Numbered from the stretch's first letter, positions 1-8,984 are shown. The stretch is 64,000 nt of DNA from Microbacterium aurantiacum (GCF_021654035.1 NZ_JAJPDW010000001.1:372001-436000); one strand, 5' to 3'. Notes: generated by a model not told the origin, from the sequence alone. Made by a program: numbers and translations.

Positions 1-617
1 GCGAGCCGATGAACGTGGCGCGCACCATCCAGACCCTGGAGGATGCCGGGCTCGCCGGCATGCACATCGAAGACCAGGTGAACCCCAAGCGCTGCGGTCA
101 CCTCGACGGCAAGTCCGTCGTCGATCTCGACACCGCGGTCCGCCGCATCCGCGCCGCCGCCGACGCCCGCCGCGATGAGAACTTCCTCGTCATGGCGCGC
201 ACCGATGTGCGCGCGATCGACGGGGTGGATGCCGCCATCGACCGGGCCAAGGCGCTGGTAGATGCCGGAGCCGACGCGATCTTCCCCGAGGCCATGCGCA
301 CCCTCGAGGAGTTCGCCGCCGTCCGCGCCGCCGTGGACGTGCCGATCCTGGCGAACATGACGGAGTTCGGCAAGAGCGAACTCTTCACCGTCGACCAGCT
401 GCGCGATGTCGGAGTGAACATCGTCATCTGGCCGGTGTCGCTCCTGCGGATGGCGATGGGGGCTGCCTCCCGCGCCCTCGAGACCCTGACCGACGAGGGG
501 CACCTCACGTCGCGCCTCGGCGAGATGCAGCACCGCGCCGACCTGTACGACCTGGTCGACTACGAGCAGTACACCCGGTTCGACCAGGACGTCTTCACGT
601 TCCAGGTCGAGCGCTGA
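1..617 (+). CDS. prpB: Methylisocitrate lyase, C-terminal part (5' end outside window)
   Basis: Cleaves 2-methylisocitrate to pyruvate and succinate, the last step of the methylcitrate cycle that consumes propionyl-CoA; cytosolic. The reading frame is open from base 3 and the first in-window ATG at 9 is internal, so the N-terminal third is missing. Visible family features are the HIEDQ segment followed by the active-site loop PKRCGH, whose Cys is the catalytic acid/base in the isocitrate lyase/PEP mutase superfamily, the MARTD metal-binding strand, and the ending typical of PrpB (YEQYTRFDQDVF). Stop TGA lies 32 bases before prpC on the same strand, so the two are co-transcribed. The PrpB rather than AceA assignment rests on size, the KRCGH spacing and the prpC neighbour. 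Confidence 0.93.
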   Translation, partial: EPMNVARTIQTLEDAGLAGMHIEDQVNPKRCGHLDGKSVVDLDTAVRRIRAAADARRDENFLVMARTDVRAIDGVDAAIDRAKALVDAGADAIFPEAMRTLEEFAAVRAAVDVPILANMTEFGKSELFTVDQLRDVGVNIVIWPVSLLRMAMGAASRALETLTDEGHLTSRLGEMQHRADLYDLVDYEQYTRFDQDVFTFQVER

Positions 618-649
618 CCACGACAGACCCGCACCCGCGAGGAGAGACG

Positions 650-1843
650 ATGACCGACACCACCGACATCAAGAAGGGGCTCGCGGGCGTCGTCGCCGAC
701 GTCACCGCGATCTCGAAGGTCAACCCCGAGACCAATTCGCTGCTGTACCGCGGGTATCCCGTGCAGGAGCTCGCGGCCACGCAGCCGTTCGAGGCGGTCG
801 CGCACCTGCTGTGGACGGGGGAGCTCCCGGATGCCGTGGCCCTTGCCGACCTGCGTGCGACCGAGCGGGAGCACCGGGCGCTCGCCGACGAGGTGCGTGC
901 CGTGATCGACCTGGTGCCGCTCGACGCGCATCCGATGGACGAGGTGCGGACCGCGGTCAGCCTCCTCGGCGCGCAGGACCTCGCCGGCTCGGGGTCGGTG
1001 CTGGCGGCGAGCGGCAGCGCGGAGGACAACCTCCGGCGGAGCATCCGCCTGTTCGCCGCCCTCCCGGCGATCGTCGCGTACGGGCAGCGTCGCCGGCGAG
1101 GACAGGAGATGGTCGCTCCGCGCGATGACCTCGACTACGCGGCGAACTTCCTCTGGATGACGTTCGGTGAAGAGGCGGACGACCTCGTCGTCGACGCGTT
1201 CAACCGGTCGATGATCCTCTACGCCGAGCACTCCTTCAACGCCTCGACCTTCACCGCGCGGGTCATCGCCTCCACGCTCAGCGACCTCTACTCCGCGGTC
1301 GTCGGTGCCGTCGGCGCTCTGAAGGGACCGCTTCACGGTGGGGCCAACGAGGCCGTGCTGCACGTCTTCGACGAGATCGGAGAGGCCGCGAACGTCTCGC
1401 CCTGGCTCGATGACGCCCTCGAGAACAAGCGCAAGATCATGGGCTTCGGGCACCGCGTCTACAAACGGGGCGACTCGCGCGTGCCGACGATGAAGGCGGC
1501 GCTGGACACCCTCATCGAGCACTACGAGCGGCCCGATGTGGCCGAGCTCTACGACGCCCTCGAGTCCGAGTTCGTCGCGCGGAAGGGGATCTACCCCAAC
1601 CTCGACTACCCCTCGGGCCCGGCCTACGCGCTGATGGGCTTCGACACCCTCACCTTCACGCCGCTGTTCGTCGCCGCGCGCGTGACCGGGTGGACCGCTC
1701 ACGTCATGGAGCAGTTCGGGGCGAATGCCCTCATCCGCCCGCTGTCGGAGTACGTCGGTCCCGCCGAGCGGCACGTCGAGGGCTACGTCCCGGATGCCGC
1801 GGACGTTGAGGTCGCCGAGCGCCCCGAGGAGGCCGCCGGCTGA
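650..1843 (+). CDS. prpC: 2-methylcitrate synthase (citrate synthase family)
   Basis: Condenses propionyl-CoA with oxaloacetate to 2-methylcitrate, the entry step of the methylcitrate cycle. The 397-aa product is the usual length for short bacterial citrate synthases. The N-terminus (GLAGVVADVTAISKVNPE) and YRGYPVQELA are typical of actinobacterial PrpC. The catalytic triad is intact: His229 in GPLHGGAN, His268 in GFGHRVYK and Asp319 in NLDYPSG. The start ATG at 650 is preceded by GAGGAGAG at good spacing. It follows prpB by 32 bases. A citrate synthase with broad specificity cannot be excluded from sequence alone, but the prpB linkage favours methylcitrate. It would dispose of the propionyl-CoA expected from the branched-chain acyl-CoA genes at 15.4-18.3 kb. 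Confidence 0.93.
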   Translation: MTDTTDIKKGLAGVVADVTAISKVNPETNSLLYRGYPVQELAATQPFEAVAHLLWTGELPDAVALADLRATEREHRALADEVRAVIDLVPLDAHPMDEVRTAVSLLGAQDLAGSGSVLAASGSAEDNLRRSIRLFAALPAIVAYGQRRRRGQEMVAPRDDLDYAANFLWMTFGEEADDLVVDAFNRSMILYAEHSFNASTFTARVIASTLSDLYSAVVGAVGALKGPLHGGANEAVLHVFDEIGEAANVSPWLDDALENKRKIMGFGHRVYKRGDSRVPTMKAALDTLIEHYERPDVAELYDALESEFVARKGIYPNLDYPSGPAYALMGFDTLTFTPLFVAARVTGWTAHVMEQFGANALIRPLSEYVGPAERHVEGYVPDAADVEVAERPEEAAG

Positions 1844-1987
1844 GCGGTGCCCGCGCGGTGCTCCCGGGCGCCGCAGCGTCGAGCGCATACGGATCGACTC
1901 TTTGACCGCATAAGCGGTTCGCTCAGCCACGCCGATGTCGTAGCTTTGTTCTATTTTCTCCTCATGCCGATGAGAGGAGAAGGGCTC

Positions 1988-2332
1988 GTGTACGAAAACG
2001 AGGACGACGTCGATCAGTTCGACCTGGATGACGACCTGCGGGAGGAGATCGAGGACTGGTTCGAAGAGCGGGTCGCGGTTCGAAGGGAATTCGCGCGCAT
2101 CGACGCGCAATTGACGAGGGCTCGCGAGAAGCTCACAAGAGCCCTCGCCGAGGCCTATGCCGCAGCGCAGCAGCAGTCGATCATGCTGGGGCCGGTCGCT
2201 CCGATGACGCGGGATCGACCGTTCCATGCGATGGCCCGTCGTTTGGCGCGTGCGATGAACGAAGAGGTGTGCGTCGTCCTGGCGATGATGTGCGACGCGC
2301 ATGTCGCCGTCACCCGGGCCACGCGCGTCTGA
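1988..2332 (+). CDS. Small acidic hypothetical protein
   Basis: I do not recognise this 114-aa protein. I chose GTG 1988 because GAGAGGAGA sits seven bases upstream; in-frame ATGs at 1964 and 1970 lack such a site. The N-terminus is strongly acidic (YENEDDVDQFDLDDDLREE), followed by an amphipathic helical stretch (about residues 20-60, ARIDAQLTRAREKLTRAL) that could form a coiled coil, and a C-terminal half with several Met/Ala residues and two Cys. No signal peptide or clear membrane segment. The upstream 144 bases are comparatively AT-rich, and codon choice (AAA, GAA, TTG) is less GC-biased than the neighbours, a hint of transfer. It stands alone downstream of prpC and converges on the broken ROK gene. 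Confidence 0.6.
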   Translation: MYENEDDVDQFDLDDDLREEIEDWFEERVAVRREFARIDAQLTRAREKLTRALAEAYAAAQQQSIMLGPVAPMTRDRPFHAMARRLARAMNEEVCVVLAMMCDAHVAVTRATRV

Positions 2333-2362
2333 GGCGGCGCGTGGGGGTGCCCGCGCGGGGGC

Positions 2363-2854
2363 TCAGCGGAGGAGGTCGGCGCGCCAGTGCAGGGCTGCGG
2401 CGCCGATGAGCGGGGCATCCGCTCCGGCGGCGGCGGGGACGACGCGCACGCGTCGGCCGTACGCGTTCACGGCGTGCGCGTGGGCGGAGCGCTCGACGAG
2501 TTCGGTGTAGTCGGCGCTGACGCGCGCGAACCCGCCGCCGACGACCGCGAGGTCGATGTCGAGGAGCATCGCGACGTTCGTCACCGCGATGCCGACGACC
2601 CGCGCCGACCGTTCGACGGCGCGGCGGGCGATCGCGTCACCGGCGGCGGCATCCGCGGCGAGGTCTTCGCCGGTGTCTCCGGTCCAGCCCTGTCGGCGCG
2701 CCCACGCGACGGTGTGCTGCCCCGAGCCGAGCCCCTCGGCGGTCCATCCCGCGCCGGCGCCGGCGGTGTCGAGGCCCGCCGCGTCGTCGACCATCGCCGT
2801 CTCGAGCTTCGTGCCCCCGACATCGACGGCGAGGACCAGGTCGCGTGCGCTCAT
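2363..2854 (-). pseudogene. ROK-family sugar kinase with internal deletion
   Basis: Intact ROK kinases phosphorylate hexoses and have about 300 residues; this frame encodes only about 163. It starts normally with the phosphate-binding strand VLAVDVGGTK, but by about residue 40 it is already in the C-terminal part: the HTVAWARRQGWTG helix, the TGEDLAADAAAGD helix and the LAVVGGG strand that closes the ATP site. Everything between is absent: the sugar-binding residues including the ExGH histidine, and the Cys-rich zinc loop CxCGxxGCxE. The deletion, around 150 codons, kept the frame. ATG 2854 and ATG 2863 are both possible starts. It is divergent from the thiolase. Loss of the whole substrate site means it should be inactive; the alternative, a retained regulatory stump, is untested. 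Confidence 0.8.
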
Positions 2855-2931
2855 GCGGTCCATCCTGGCCGAGCTCGGCCCGTCTGTCAGAGCGCCTGGA
2901 CGTCCGCGCGCCGCTCAGCGACGATGGGGGC

Positions 2932-4110
2932 ATGCTCCGCACCGCTGTCATCGTCGACGCCGTCCGCACCCCCGCCGGCCGGGGCAAGCCCTCCGGGTCG
3001 CTGCACGGGGTGCACCCCGTCGATCTCGCCGCGGGGGTCCTGTCGGGGCTGCTCGAGCGGAACGGCATCGCCTCCGACGAGGCCGAGGACGTGCTTCTCG
3101 GATGCGTCAGCCAGGTCGGCGACCAGTCGATGAACGTCGCGCGGCAGGCGGTGCTCGCCGCGGGGTTCGATGAGCGCGTGCCCGCGGCGACGATCGACCG
3201 GCAGTGCGGATCGAGTCAGCAGGCGGTGCACTTCGCTGCGCAGGGCATCATCGCGGGCGCCTACGACGTCGTCATCGCCGGCGGGGTCGAGTCGATGAGC
3301 CGCGTGCCGCTCGGGTCGTCGACCGCGGGGGCGACGCCGCCGGAGGGCATCCGACGCCGCTATCCGGAGGGTCTGGTGAATCAGGGCGTCGCCGCCGAGC
3401 TCATCGCGGCGCGCTGGGGGTTGGGGCGCGACGAGCTCGACGGCTATGCCGCGCAGTCGCATGCACGGGCCGCGCGCGCGTGGGCGGCCTGGCGCTTCGA
3501 CGGCGAGGTGCTCCCCGTCGCCACGGACCGCGGCGTCATCGACGGTGACGAGACGGTGCGGCCCGGGACGACCGCCGCCACCCTCGCCGGCCTCCCCGCG
3601 GCATTCCGCACGGACGAGATGGCCGCGCGCTTCCCCGAGATCGGCTGGCACGTCACGGCGGGGAACTCCTCGCCGCTGACGGATGCCGCATCCGCGGTCC
3701 TGCTGATGTCCGAGGAGCGCGCGCTCACCCTCGGTCTCACCCCGCGGGCCCGTTTCCACTCCTTCGCCGTCGTCGGCGACGATCCCCTGATGATGCTCAC
3801 GGGGCCGATCCCGGCGACCCGCCGCATCCTCGAGCGCTCCGGCCTGACGCTGTCGGACATCGACGTGTACGAGGTCAACGAAGCGTTCGCCTCCGTGCCG
3901 CTCGCATGGCAGCGCGAGCTCGACGCCGATCCCGCGCGCCTGAATCCGTGGGGCGGCGCCATCGCCCTCGGTCACGCGGTCGGCGCCTCCGGTACCCGGC
4001 TCTTCGGCACGATGCTCGCGTACCTCGAGGCCACCGGCGGACGCTACGGTCTGCAGACGATGTGCGAGGGCGGCGGGCTCGCCAACGCCACGATCATCGA
4101 ACGGCTCTGA
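2932..4110 (+). CDS. Acetyl-CoA C-acyltransferase (thiolase)
   Basis: Thiolase that cleaves 3-ketoacyl-CoA to acetyl-CoA and a shortened acyl-CoA, or runs in the acetoacetyl-CoA direction. The 392-aa length is standard. Catalytic residues are all present: nucleophile Cys92 in DRQCGSSQQA, the NEAFA motif, the GHAVGASGTR histidine segment and the second cysteine in CEGGGLANATIIERL at the C-terminus. ATG 2932 gives the typical start LRTAVIVDAVRTPAGR; an open extension upstream lacks homology and a ribosome site. It is a single gene, ends in a strong hairpin shared with the convergent nucleotidase gene, and could serve the acyl-CoA block at 15-22 kb or the hydroxy-acid operon at 40-49 kb. Chain-length specificity cannot be read from sequence. 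Confidence 0.92.
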   Translation: MLRTAVIVDAVRTPAGRGKPSGSLHGVHPVDLAAGVLSGLLERNGIASDEAEDVLLGCVSQVGDQSMNVARQAVLAAGFDERVPAATIDRQCGSSQQAVHFAAQGIIAGAYDVVIAGGVESMSRVPLGSSTAGATPPEGIRRRYPEGLVNQGVAAELIAARWGLGRDELDGYAAQSHARAARAWAAWRFDGEVLPVATDRGVIDGDETVRPGTTAATLAGLPAAFRTDEMAARFPEIGWHVTAGNSSPLTDAASAVLLMSEERALTLGLTPRARFHSFAVVGDDPLMMLTGPIPATRRILERSGLTLSDIDVYEVNEAFASVPLAWQRELDADPARLNPWGGAIALGHAVGASGTRLFGTMLAYLEATGGRYGLQTMCEGGGLANATIIERL

Positions 4111-4116
4111 CGAACG

Positions 4117-4154
4117 CGACGCCCCGAGACCGCGCAAGCGATCCCGGGGCGTCG
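4117..4154. terminator. Bidirectional hairpin terminator between convergent genes
   Basis: A perfect 10-bp inverted repeat, CGACGCCCCG (4117-4126) and CGGGGCGTCG (4145-4154), with an 18-nt loop, lies exactly between the thiolase stop at 4110 and the nucleotidase stop at 4169. There is no U-tract, as is common in high-GC actinobacteria. It could serve both converging transcripts. Confidence 0.75.
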
Positions 4155-4168
4155 ACGTCGGAGGCGGG

Positions 4169-7100
4169 TCAGGCTCCCGGACGCACGCTCCGGCGCGTCA
4201 CGACGAGCAGGCCACCGAGGGTCGCCATGACGGCGGCGGCGAGGGCGATGCCCCACGGCAGCTCCACACCGGTGACGGCGAGGTCGCCGCCCGAGCCCGA
4301 GCCGGAGCCGGAGCCGGTGCCGCCCGGGGTCGTGCCCGGATCGGTCGGCGTCGGGGTCGGCGTCGGGGTGACGGCATCCGCGACGACCGCACGGCCGAGC
4401 GGTGCCGGGTCGACGACGTCGAAGGCCTCGAAGTACTCCACCGTCGCGACCAGGTCGACCTGCCCCGTGTCGGTGCGGTCGGTGCCCTCGGCGAAGGTGA
4501 AGAAGTTGTCACCGCCGGCCGCGAGGAACGAGTTGGTGACGACGGTGACCTCGTCGGTCGCCGCGATCTCCGCCCCGTCGAGCGTCATCGACAGGACGCG
4601 CTCGCCGGATGCCGCCGCAGGGTCGTACTCGTACGAGAAGCCCTCCGAGACGCCGAGGTGGAGCTTCGGACGCGACGACCCCGCCGGCTGCCACTGCTCC
4701 TCGAGCACGGCCTTCAGCTGCGCTCCGGTGAGGGTGACGGTGACCAGCGTGTTGGCGAAGGGCTGCACGTTCGCCACGTCGCGGTAGGTCTGGGTGCCGT
4801 CGGCCCCGAAGAGCAGGTCGGCACGAAGACCGCCGGGGTTCATCAGGCCGATCTGGGCGGGCGTCCCCGCGTACGCGTCGTTGGACGTCGCCCACAGGTA
4901 CATGTCGGCCACCAGGTTGCCGAGCGTCGACTCCACGCCGCGGTCGTCTCCCGGAGGCGTGCCACCGCGCAGGACATCGGCGCTGATCGCACCGACCTCG
5001 ACCGAGCCCTCGACCTCAGCGACCTCGACCGCGTCGGCGACGATCGCGGCCACCGCCGGGTCGGCGGGGAATGCCGCGACCTCGTCGACGACGAGCGGAA
5101 CGGTCGAACCCGACACCGAGACGAGCTCCTTCGTCTCGGCATCCACCGAGATGTCGAGCTTGCCGAGGGTCGTGCCGTACTGGTTCGCCTGGATGACCGC
5201 GCGCTCCGTGCCAGCGACGCCGTTCACGGGCACCTCGCACGCGTACGTCTGGTGCGTGTGGCCCGAGACGATCGCGTCGATCTCGGCGGAGGCGCCGTTC
5301 ACGAGCGCGGCGTAGTCCGAGTCGCCCTGCGCCAGCGTCGCGCAGTCCGAGGTCGGGGCGCCGTCGTGGGTGAGCAGGATGATGACATCGACCGCATCGG
5401 CGGAGGTGAGCTCGGCCGCCACACGGTTCGCGGCCTCGAGCTGGTCGCCGAACTCGATGTCGGCGACCCCGGTGGGGCTCACCATCGTCGCGGTGTCGGG
5501 GGTGACGGTGCCGATGAAGGCCACGCGCACGCCGTCGACCTCACGCACCGTGTACTCCGGCAGCGCCGGGGTGGTGGTGCCGGCCTCGTACACGTTCGCA
5601 CCCAGACCGAAGACGTCGTCGCCGTAGCGCGGCAGGACGCGGTCGGTGAGGTCGGCGAAACCGCGGTCGAACTCGTGGTTGCCCACGGCGCCGAGGTCGA
5701 GCCCTGCCGCAACGAGCGCGTCGATCGTCGGGTCGTCCTGCTGGATGAACGACGTGAAGGTCGAGGCGCCGATGTTGTCGCCGGAGGAGACGAACAGCGT
5801 GTTCGGGTTCTCCGCCTCGAACGCGTCGATCGCGCCGGCGATGACCGCCGCGCCCGCCTCGCCGTTGCCGAGGTTCTGCTCGATGCGACCGTGGAAGTCG
5901 TTGATCGTCAGCACCTGGATGTCGGTGGTCGACGACTCCGCTCCGATGGCGAAGAGGGTGACCGTCCCCGAGACCTCGTTGGCCACGGCGATCATCGGCT
6001 CACCCGTGGGCGACGCGTCGGCGGGGATGAACTCCACGCCCTCGGCGCCGAGGTCACCGGCATCCGCCAGTGCCCCGCCGTCCTCCACCGAGGCCGAGAA
6101 GTCGCGGTTGTTGATGTAGGTGACGAAGACGGATGCCGCGGGGTCGGTGATGTCGTACACGGCGATACCGCCCACGCGCTCGAAGCCGATGAAGGCGTAG
6201 GTGCGCCCGTCGACCTCGCCGATGGCGAGGTTCTCCGGCTCGGGACCCTTGTCGTCGCTGCGGCCGTCGAGGTTCGACTCCGAGTGGTTGGAGTTGAAGA
6301 AGTCGGGCGCGGCGGCGTGGGTGATCTCCTCGAAGTCGTCACCCGAGTCGAACACCTGCGTGCCGTCGGTCGACCAGATCGAGAACGAGCGTGATCCGAA
6401 CGCGTACAGCTCGTCGTAGCAGCCCGCGGCCTCGTCGAAGCCGTTCTCCCGGGTGACATTGAGGCGTCCGAGATCGGCGTCGCCGAGAAGGCCGGCGAGG
6501 GGGCTGTCGGCGCAGACCGGGCCCAGGCCGTCGGCGGCGAGGTCCTTCGCGCGGACCGGCTCGACGTAGTCTCCCCACTCGCGGGCGTCGCCTTCGTTCG
6601 CGGTGACGAGGTAGGTCTGACCGCCGGCCTGGTAAGACTCCATACCGTCGGGCATGTAGATGCCCTTCAGGCCCGCGAAGGTACGCGGGTTGTAGGTCGG
6701 CGCATCGCGGGGGTCGCGGTCGCTCGGGTCGAGCGGGACGACACCGTGGTCCTGGAACCCGAGGGGCAGGATGTCGGTGACCTCGGCGGCGGCGATGTCG
6801 ACCACCGCGACGGCATTGGCCTCCTGCAGGGCGACGTACGCGGTCGTGCCGGAGATGGTGACGTACTCCGGCTCGAGGTTGCGCGAGACCGGGAAGTCCG
6901 CCTCGGGGGCGGGACCGAAGACGCGGACGTCCTCGGGGAGGGGCTTGGACCCACCCTCCTCGAATGCGTGGAAGGTGGCGGTGCGGACAGCCTCCTGCGC
7001 GGGAGCGGCCACGGTGCCGGGTAGAGCGACGATGCCGACCGAGCCCTCGGGGTCGGCGGAGAAGTCGTCGGCCGGCTCGCCCTCGTTCGCGACGACGGCG

Positions 7101-7597
7101 TACGCGCCGTCGGCCGAGATCGCGACCATGTCGGGAAGCGCCCCGACCGTGACCGTTCCGAGGACGCTCGGGGTGGCGGCGTTCGCGTCGAAGAACACCA
7201 GGGTTCCGGCATCCGTCTTCGTGGGCGCCTCGAACGCGACGACGCCGAGGCCGTCCTCGCGGATGGCGATCGAGTTGGCGACGCCGGCGGAGGTCAGGGT
7301 GTGCACCTTGGCGGGTGCGGTCGGGTCGGCGTAGTCGAGCACGTCGACCGCGCCGGCCTGGGCGTTGACGACGAACAGGCGATCGCCGTAGGCCTTGACG
7401 ATCTCGGCGGCCGAGGCGTCGAACACGCCGCTCTCGTACGAGCCGACGGGGGTGAGGGTCAGCGCGGCGTCGTCGGCGCTGTACGTGATGGGATCGGCGA
7501 CGATCCCGGCGGTGGCGACCCCCGCGGGGGCGAGGGCCAGTGTGGCGGTGACGGCGGTGGCCGCGGCGAGCGCTCCGGCCCGTCTCGGTGTCTTCAT
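4169..7597 (-). CDS. Cell-wall-anchored bifunctional protein: choice-of-anchor I beta-propeller plus 5'-nucleotidase/metallophosphatase
   Basis: A 1142-aa exported protein. Residues 1-30 form a Sec signal peptide (MKTPRRAG, then an Ala-rich core). About residues 35-545 match the LVIVD/choice-of-anchor I propeller often fused to bacterial nucleotidases. From about 560 a calcineurin-like metallophosphatase follows, with NDFHGR, GDNIGAS, GNHEFDRG and GHTHQTY metal ligands; the C-terminal 5'-nucleotidase domain carries MNPGGLRADL. The end has a TPTP/GSGS linker, LAVTG near residue 1105, a hydrophobic helix and VTRRSVRPGA, a class E-type sortase sorting signal. It probably dephosphorylates extracellular nucleotides to obtain phosphate and nucleosides. 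The start ATG 7597 has AGAGGAT about ten bases upstream. Much longer open frame further upstream is non-coding artefact of high GC. Confidence 0.92.
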   Translation of the reverse strand: MKTPRRAGALAAATAVTATLALAPAGVATAGIVADPITYSADDAALTLTPVGSYESGVFDASAAEIVKAYGDRLFVVNAQAGAVDVLDYADPTAPAKVHTLTSAGVANSIAIREDGLGVVAFEAPTKTDAGTLVFFDANAATPSVLGTVTVGALPDMVAISADGAYAVVANEGEPADDFSADPEGSVGIVALPGTVAAPAQEAVRTATFHAFEEGGSKPLPEDVRVFGPAPEADFPVSRNLEPEYVTISGTTAYVALQEANAVAVVDIAAAEVTDILPLGFQDHGVVPLDPSDRDPRDAPTYNPRTFAGLKGIYMPDGMESYQAGGQTYLVTANEGDAREWGDYVEPVRAKDLAADGLGPVCADSPLAGLLGDADLGRLNVTRENGFDEAAGCYDELYAFGSRSFSIWSTDGTQVFDSGDDFEEITHAAAPDFFNSNHSESNLDGRSDDKGPEPENLAIGEVDGRTYAFIGFERVGGIAVYDITDPAASVFVTYINNRDFSASVEDGGALADAGDLGAEGVEFIPADASPTGEPMIAVANEVSGTVTLFAIGAESSTTDIQVLTINDFHGRIEQNLGNGEAGAAVIAGAIDAFEAENPNTLFVSSGDNIGASTFTSFIQQDDPTIDALVAAGLDLGAVGNHEFDRGFADLTDRVLPRYGDDVFGLGANVYEAGTTTPALPEYTVREVDGVRVAFIGTVTPDTATMVSPTGVADIEFGDQLEAANRVAAELTSADAVDVIILLTHDGAPTSDCATLAQGDSDYAALVNGASAEIDAIVSGHTHQTYACEVPVNGVAGTERAVIQANQYGTTLGKLDISVDAETKELVSVSGSTVPLVVDEVAAFPADPAVAAIVADAVEVAEVEGSVEVGAISADVLRGGTPPGDDRGVESTLGNLVADMYLWATSNDAYAGTPAQIGLMNPGGLRADLLFGADGTQTYRDVANVQPFANTLVTVTLTGAQLKAVLEEQWQPAGSSRPKLHLGVSEGFSYEYDPAAASGERVLSMTLDGAEIAATDEVTVVTNSFLAAGGDNFFTFAEGTDRTDTGQVDLVATVEYFEAFDVVDPAPLGRAVVADAVTPTPTPTPTDPGTTPGGTGSGSGSGSGGDLAVTGVELPWGIALAAAVMATLGGLLVVTRRSVRPGA

Positions 7598-7701
7598 CTC
7601 GGGAAAGATCCTCTGCTCGTTCGTGCGTCGGGAAGGGCGCGATGAGGCGCCGTCCCGTCCTACGGGGCAGGGGTGTCGAGCGGATGAACGAGCGGGGGCC
7701 G

Positions 7702-8712
7702 TCAGGTGACGACGTCGCCCCGGGTGGTGCTGCCGGTCTGCGCGACGTCGGCGATCGCCGCGCGGAGATGCGGATGCCGGAACCGGTAGCCCGCGCGCTC
7801 GAGTACCCCCGGGAGCGTCCAGCGGCTCTTGAGGACGAGCTCGGGCTCTGTGCGCAGCACCCACATCGCCGGTTCGAGCATGAACCGGCAGGCGGGGATC
7901 CCGATCGGCATCCCGACGGCCCGGCGGAGCTCGCGCATGAGGGTGCGGTTGTCGCTCGGGCGGGGGCTCGTGAGGTTCACGGGCCCGGCGATGTCGTCGC
8001 GGTCGATGAGGAGGTCGATCGCGCCGAGGACGTCGTCGAGGTGGATCCAGCTGAACCGCTGGCGCCCGCGGGTGCGGCGCCACGTGAATCCGGAGCCGCC
8101 GGAGGGGGATTCGCCGATGCCGCGGTACCGTCGGTGCGGGAACCACCAGCCGTCGATCTGCGGACCGCCGACACCGAGGCGCGCGAGGCGCAGGAGCAGC
8201 GCGGTCGCCGGGCCGTCGCCGAGGACGATCGCCATCCGAAGGGCGACCCGCCGGGTCGCCGGCAGGTCGTCGGCGAAGAACGCCCGCTCCCATTCCCGAC
8301 CGACATCCACCGAGAATCCGGTGCCGAGCTCTCCGTCCTCCTCGGTCTGCGGGCGGTCCATCGCGTGCCGGTAGATCGTGCCGGTGGAGGCGTTCAGCCA
8401 CACCCGCGGAGGATCGGATGCCGCGATCACCGCGTCGTGGAGCGCGCTGGTCGTCTCGACCCTCGAGCGGAGGATCTCGTCCCGGTTCGGGTCGGTGTAC
8501 CGGCAGTTCACCGACTTCCCGGCGAGGTTGACGAGGACCTCGGCGCCGTCGACCGCGCGGGCGACCGCCGCCGGATCCGCCCACGTCACGGGCCCGGAGC
8601 GGCCGATCGTCTGCACGGCGTAGCCCGCGTCCTGCAGGTGCGCCACGAGGGCCCGGCCGATGAAGCCGCTCGCTCCGGCGACGACGGCGCGGGGTCGGTC
8701 GGTCTCGCTCAT
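7702..8712 (-). CDS. TIGR01777-family SDR epimerase-like protein
   Basis: A 336-aa NAD(P)-binding Rossmann protein. VVAGASGFIGRALVAHL near the N-terminus is the dinucleotide-binding motif, VLVNLAGKSVNCRY is the diagnostic segment of the TIGR01777/YfcH group (which includes the SulA-homologous cell-division-associated proteins), and the C-terminal part (LTSPRPSDNRTLMRELRRAV, then LPGVLERAGYRFRHP) matches the DUF1731 tail of that group. The reaction of these proteins is not established. The start ATG 8712 opens directly into the Rossmann motif. It is a single gene on the minus strand, 104 bases upstream of the nucleotidase gene, and backs onto the repeat-rich region 8713-9164. Confidence 0.88.
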   Translation of the reverse strand: MSETDRPRAVVAGASGFIGRALVAHLQDAGYAVQTIGRSGPVTWADPAAVARAVDGAEVLVNLAGKSVNCRYTDPNRDEILRSRVETTSALHDAVIAASDPPRVWLNASTGTIYRHAMDRPQTEEDGELGTGFSVDVGREWERAFFADDLPATRRVALRMAIVLGDGPATALLLRLARLGVGGPQIDGWWFPHRRYRGIGESPSGGSGFTWRRTRGRQRFSWIHLDDVLGAIDLLIDRDDIAGPVNLTSPRPSDNRTLMRELRRAVGMPIGIPACRFMLEPAMWVLRTEPELVLKSRWTLPGVLERAGYRFRHPHLRAAIADVAQTGSTTRGDVVT

Positions 8713-8735
8713 CCCCCCATCCTGCCCGGCCCCGT

Positions 8736-8816
8736 GCCGAACTCCTCAAAAACGCCGCGTTCCCGGCCGAACAAGGCCGAATCCGGCCGGACAGGGCCGG
8801 CCTTGAGGAGTTCGGC
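8736..8816. repeat. Palindromic intergenic repeat, copy 1
   Basis: Perfect 14-bp inverted arms, GCCGAACTCCTCAA (8736-8749) and its complement (8803-8816), enclose a 53-bp loop rich in GGCCGG words. The left arm plus AAACGCCG is repeated almost exactly in copy 2 about 130 bases on. The whole 8713-9164 stretch is gene-free and holds these two copies plus two operator-like sites. Function unknown; it resembles a mobile palindromic (REP/MITE-like) element more than a terminator because it lies upstream of the flanking genes on both sides. Confidence 0.85.
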
Positions 8817-8864
8817 CCGCGCCGCGTCCCGCCCCACCTCGAGACCGGGCCTGGCACCATGCCC

Positions 8865-8950
8865 GGGCCGAACTCCTCAAAAACGCCGGCCTGCGGCGCC
8901 GGGGAGGCCCGAACCCGGCCCGACGAGGCCGGATCAGAGGAGTTCGGCCC
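8865..8950. repeat. Palindromic intergenic repeat, copy 2
   Basis: Perfect 14-bp arms, GGGCCGAACTCCTC (8865-8878) and its complement (8937-8950), enclosing 58 bases. The core CCGAACTCCTCAAAAACGCC is identical to copy 1, and the loop shares the CCGAA..CCGG..AGG..GGCC pattern. The copies are in direct orientation, 48 bases apart, consistent with tandem duplication followed by loop divergence. Confidence 0.85.
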
Positions 8951-8984
8951 GCCGGCCCGCCGCCCCGCCGCGGCGATCCACGCG

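Noticed and set aside
1844..1987. Defined promoter for the acidic orphan gene (TTGACC at 1902, TAGCTT at 1941)
   Set aside because: The two hexamers are not at proper spacing and no convincing pair was found.
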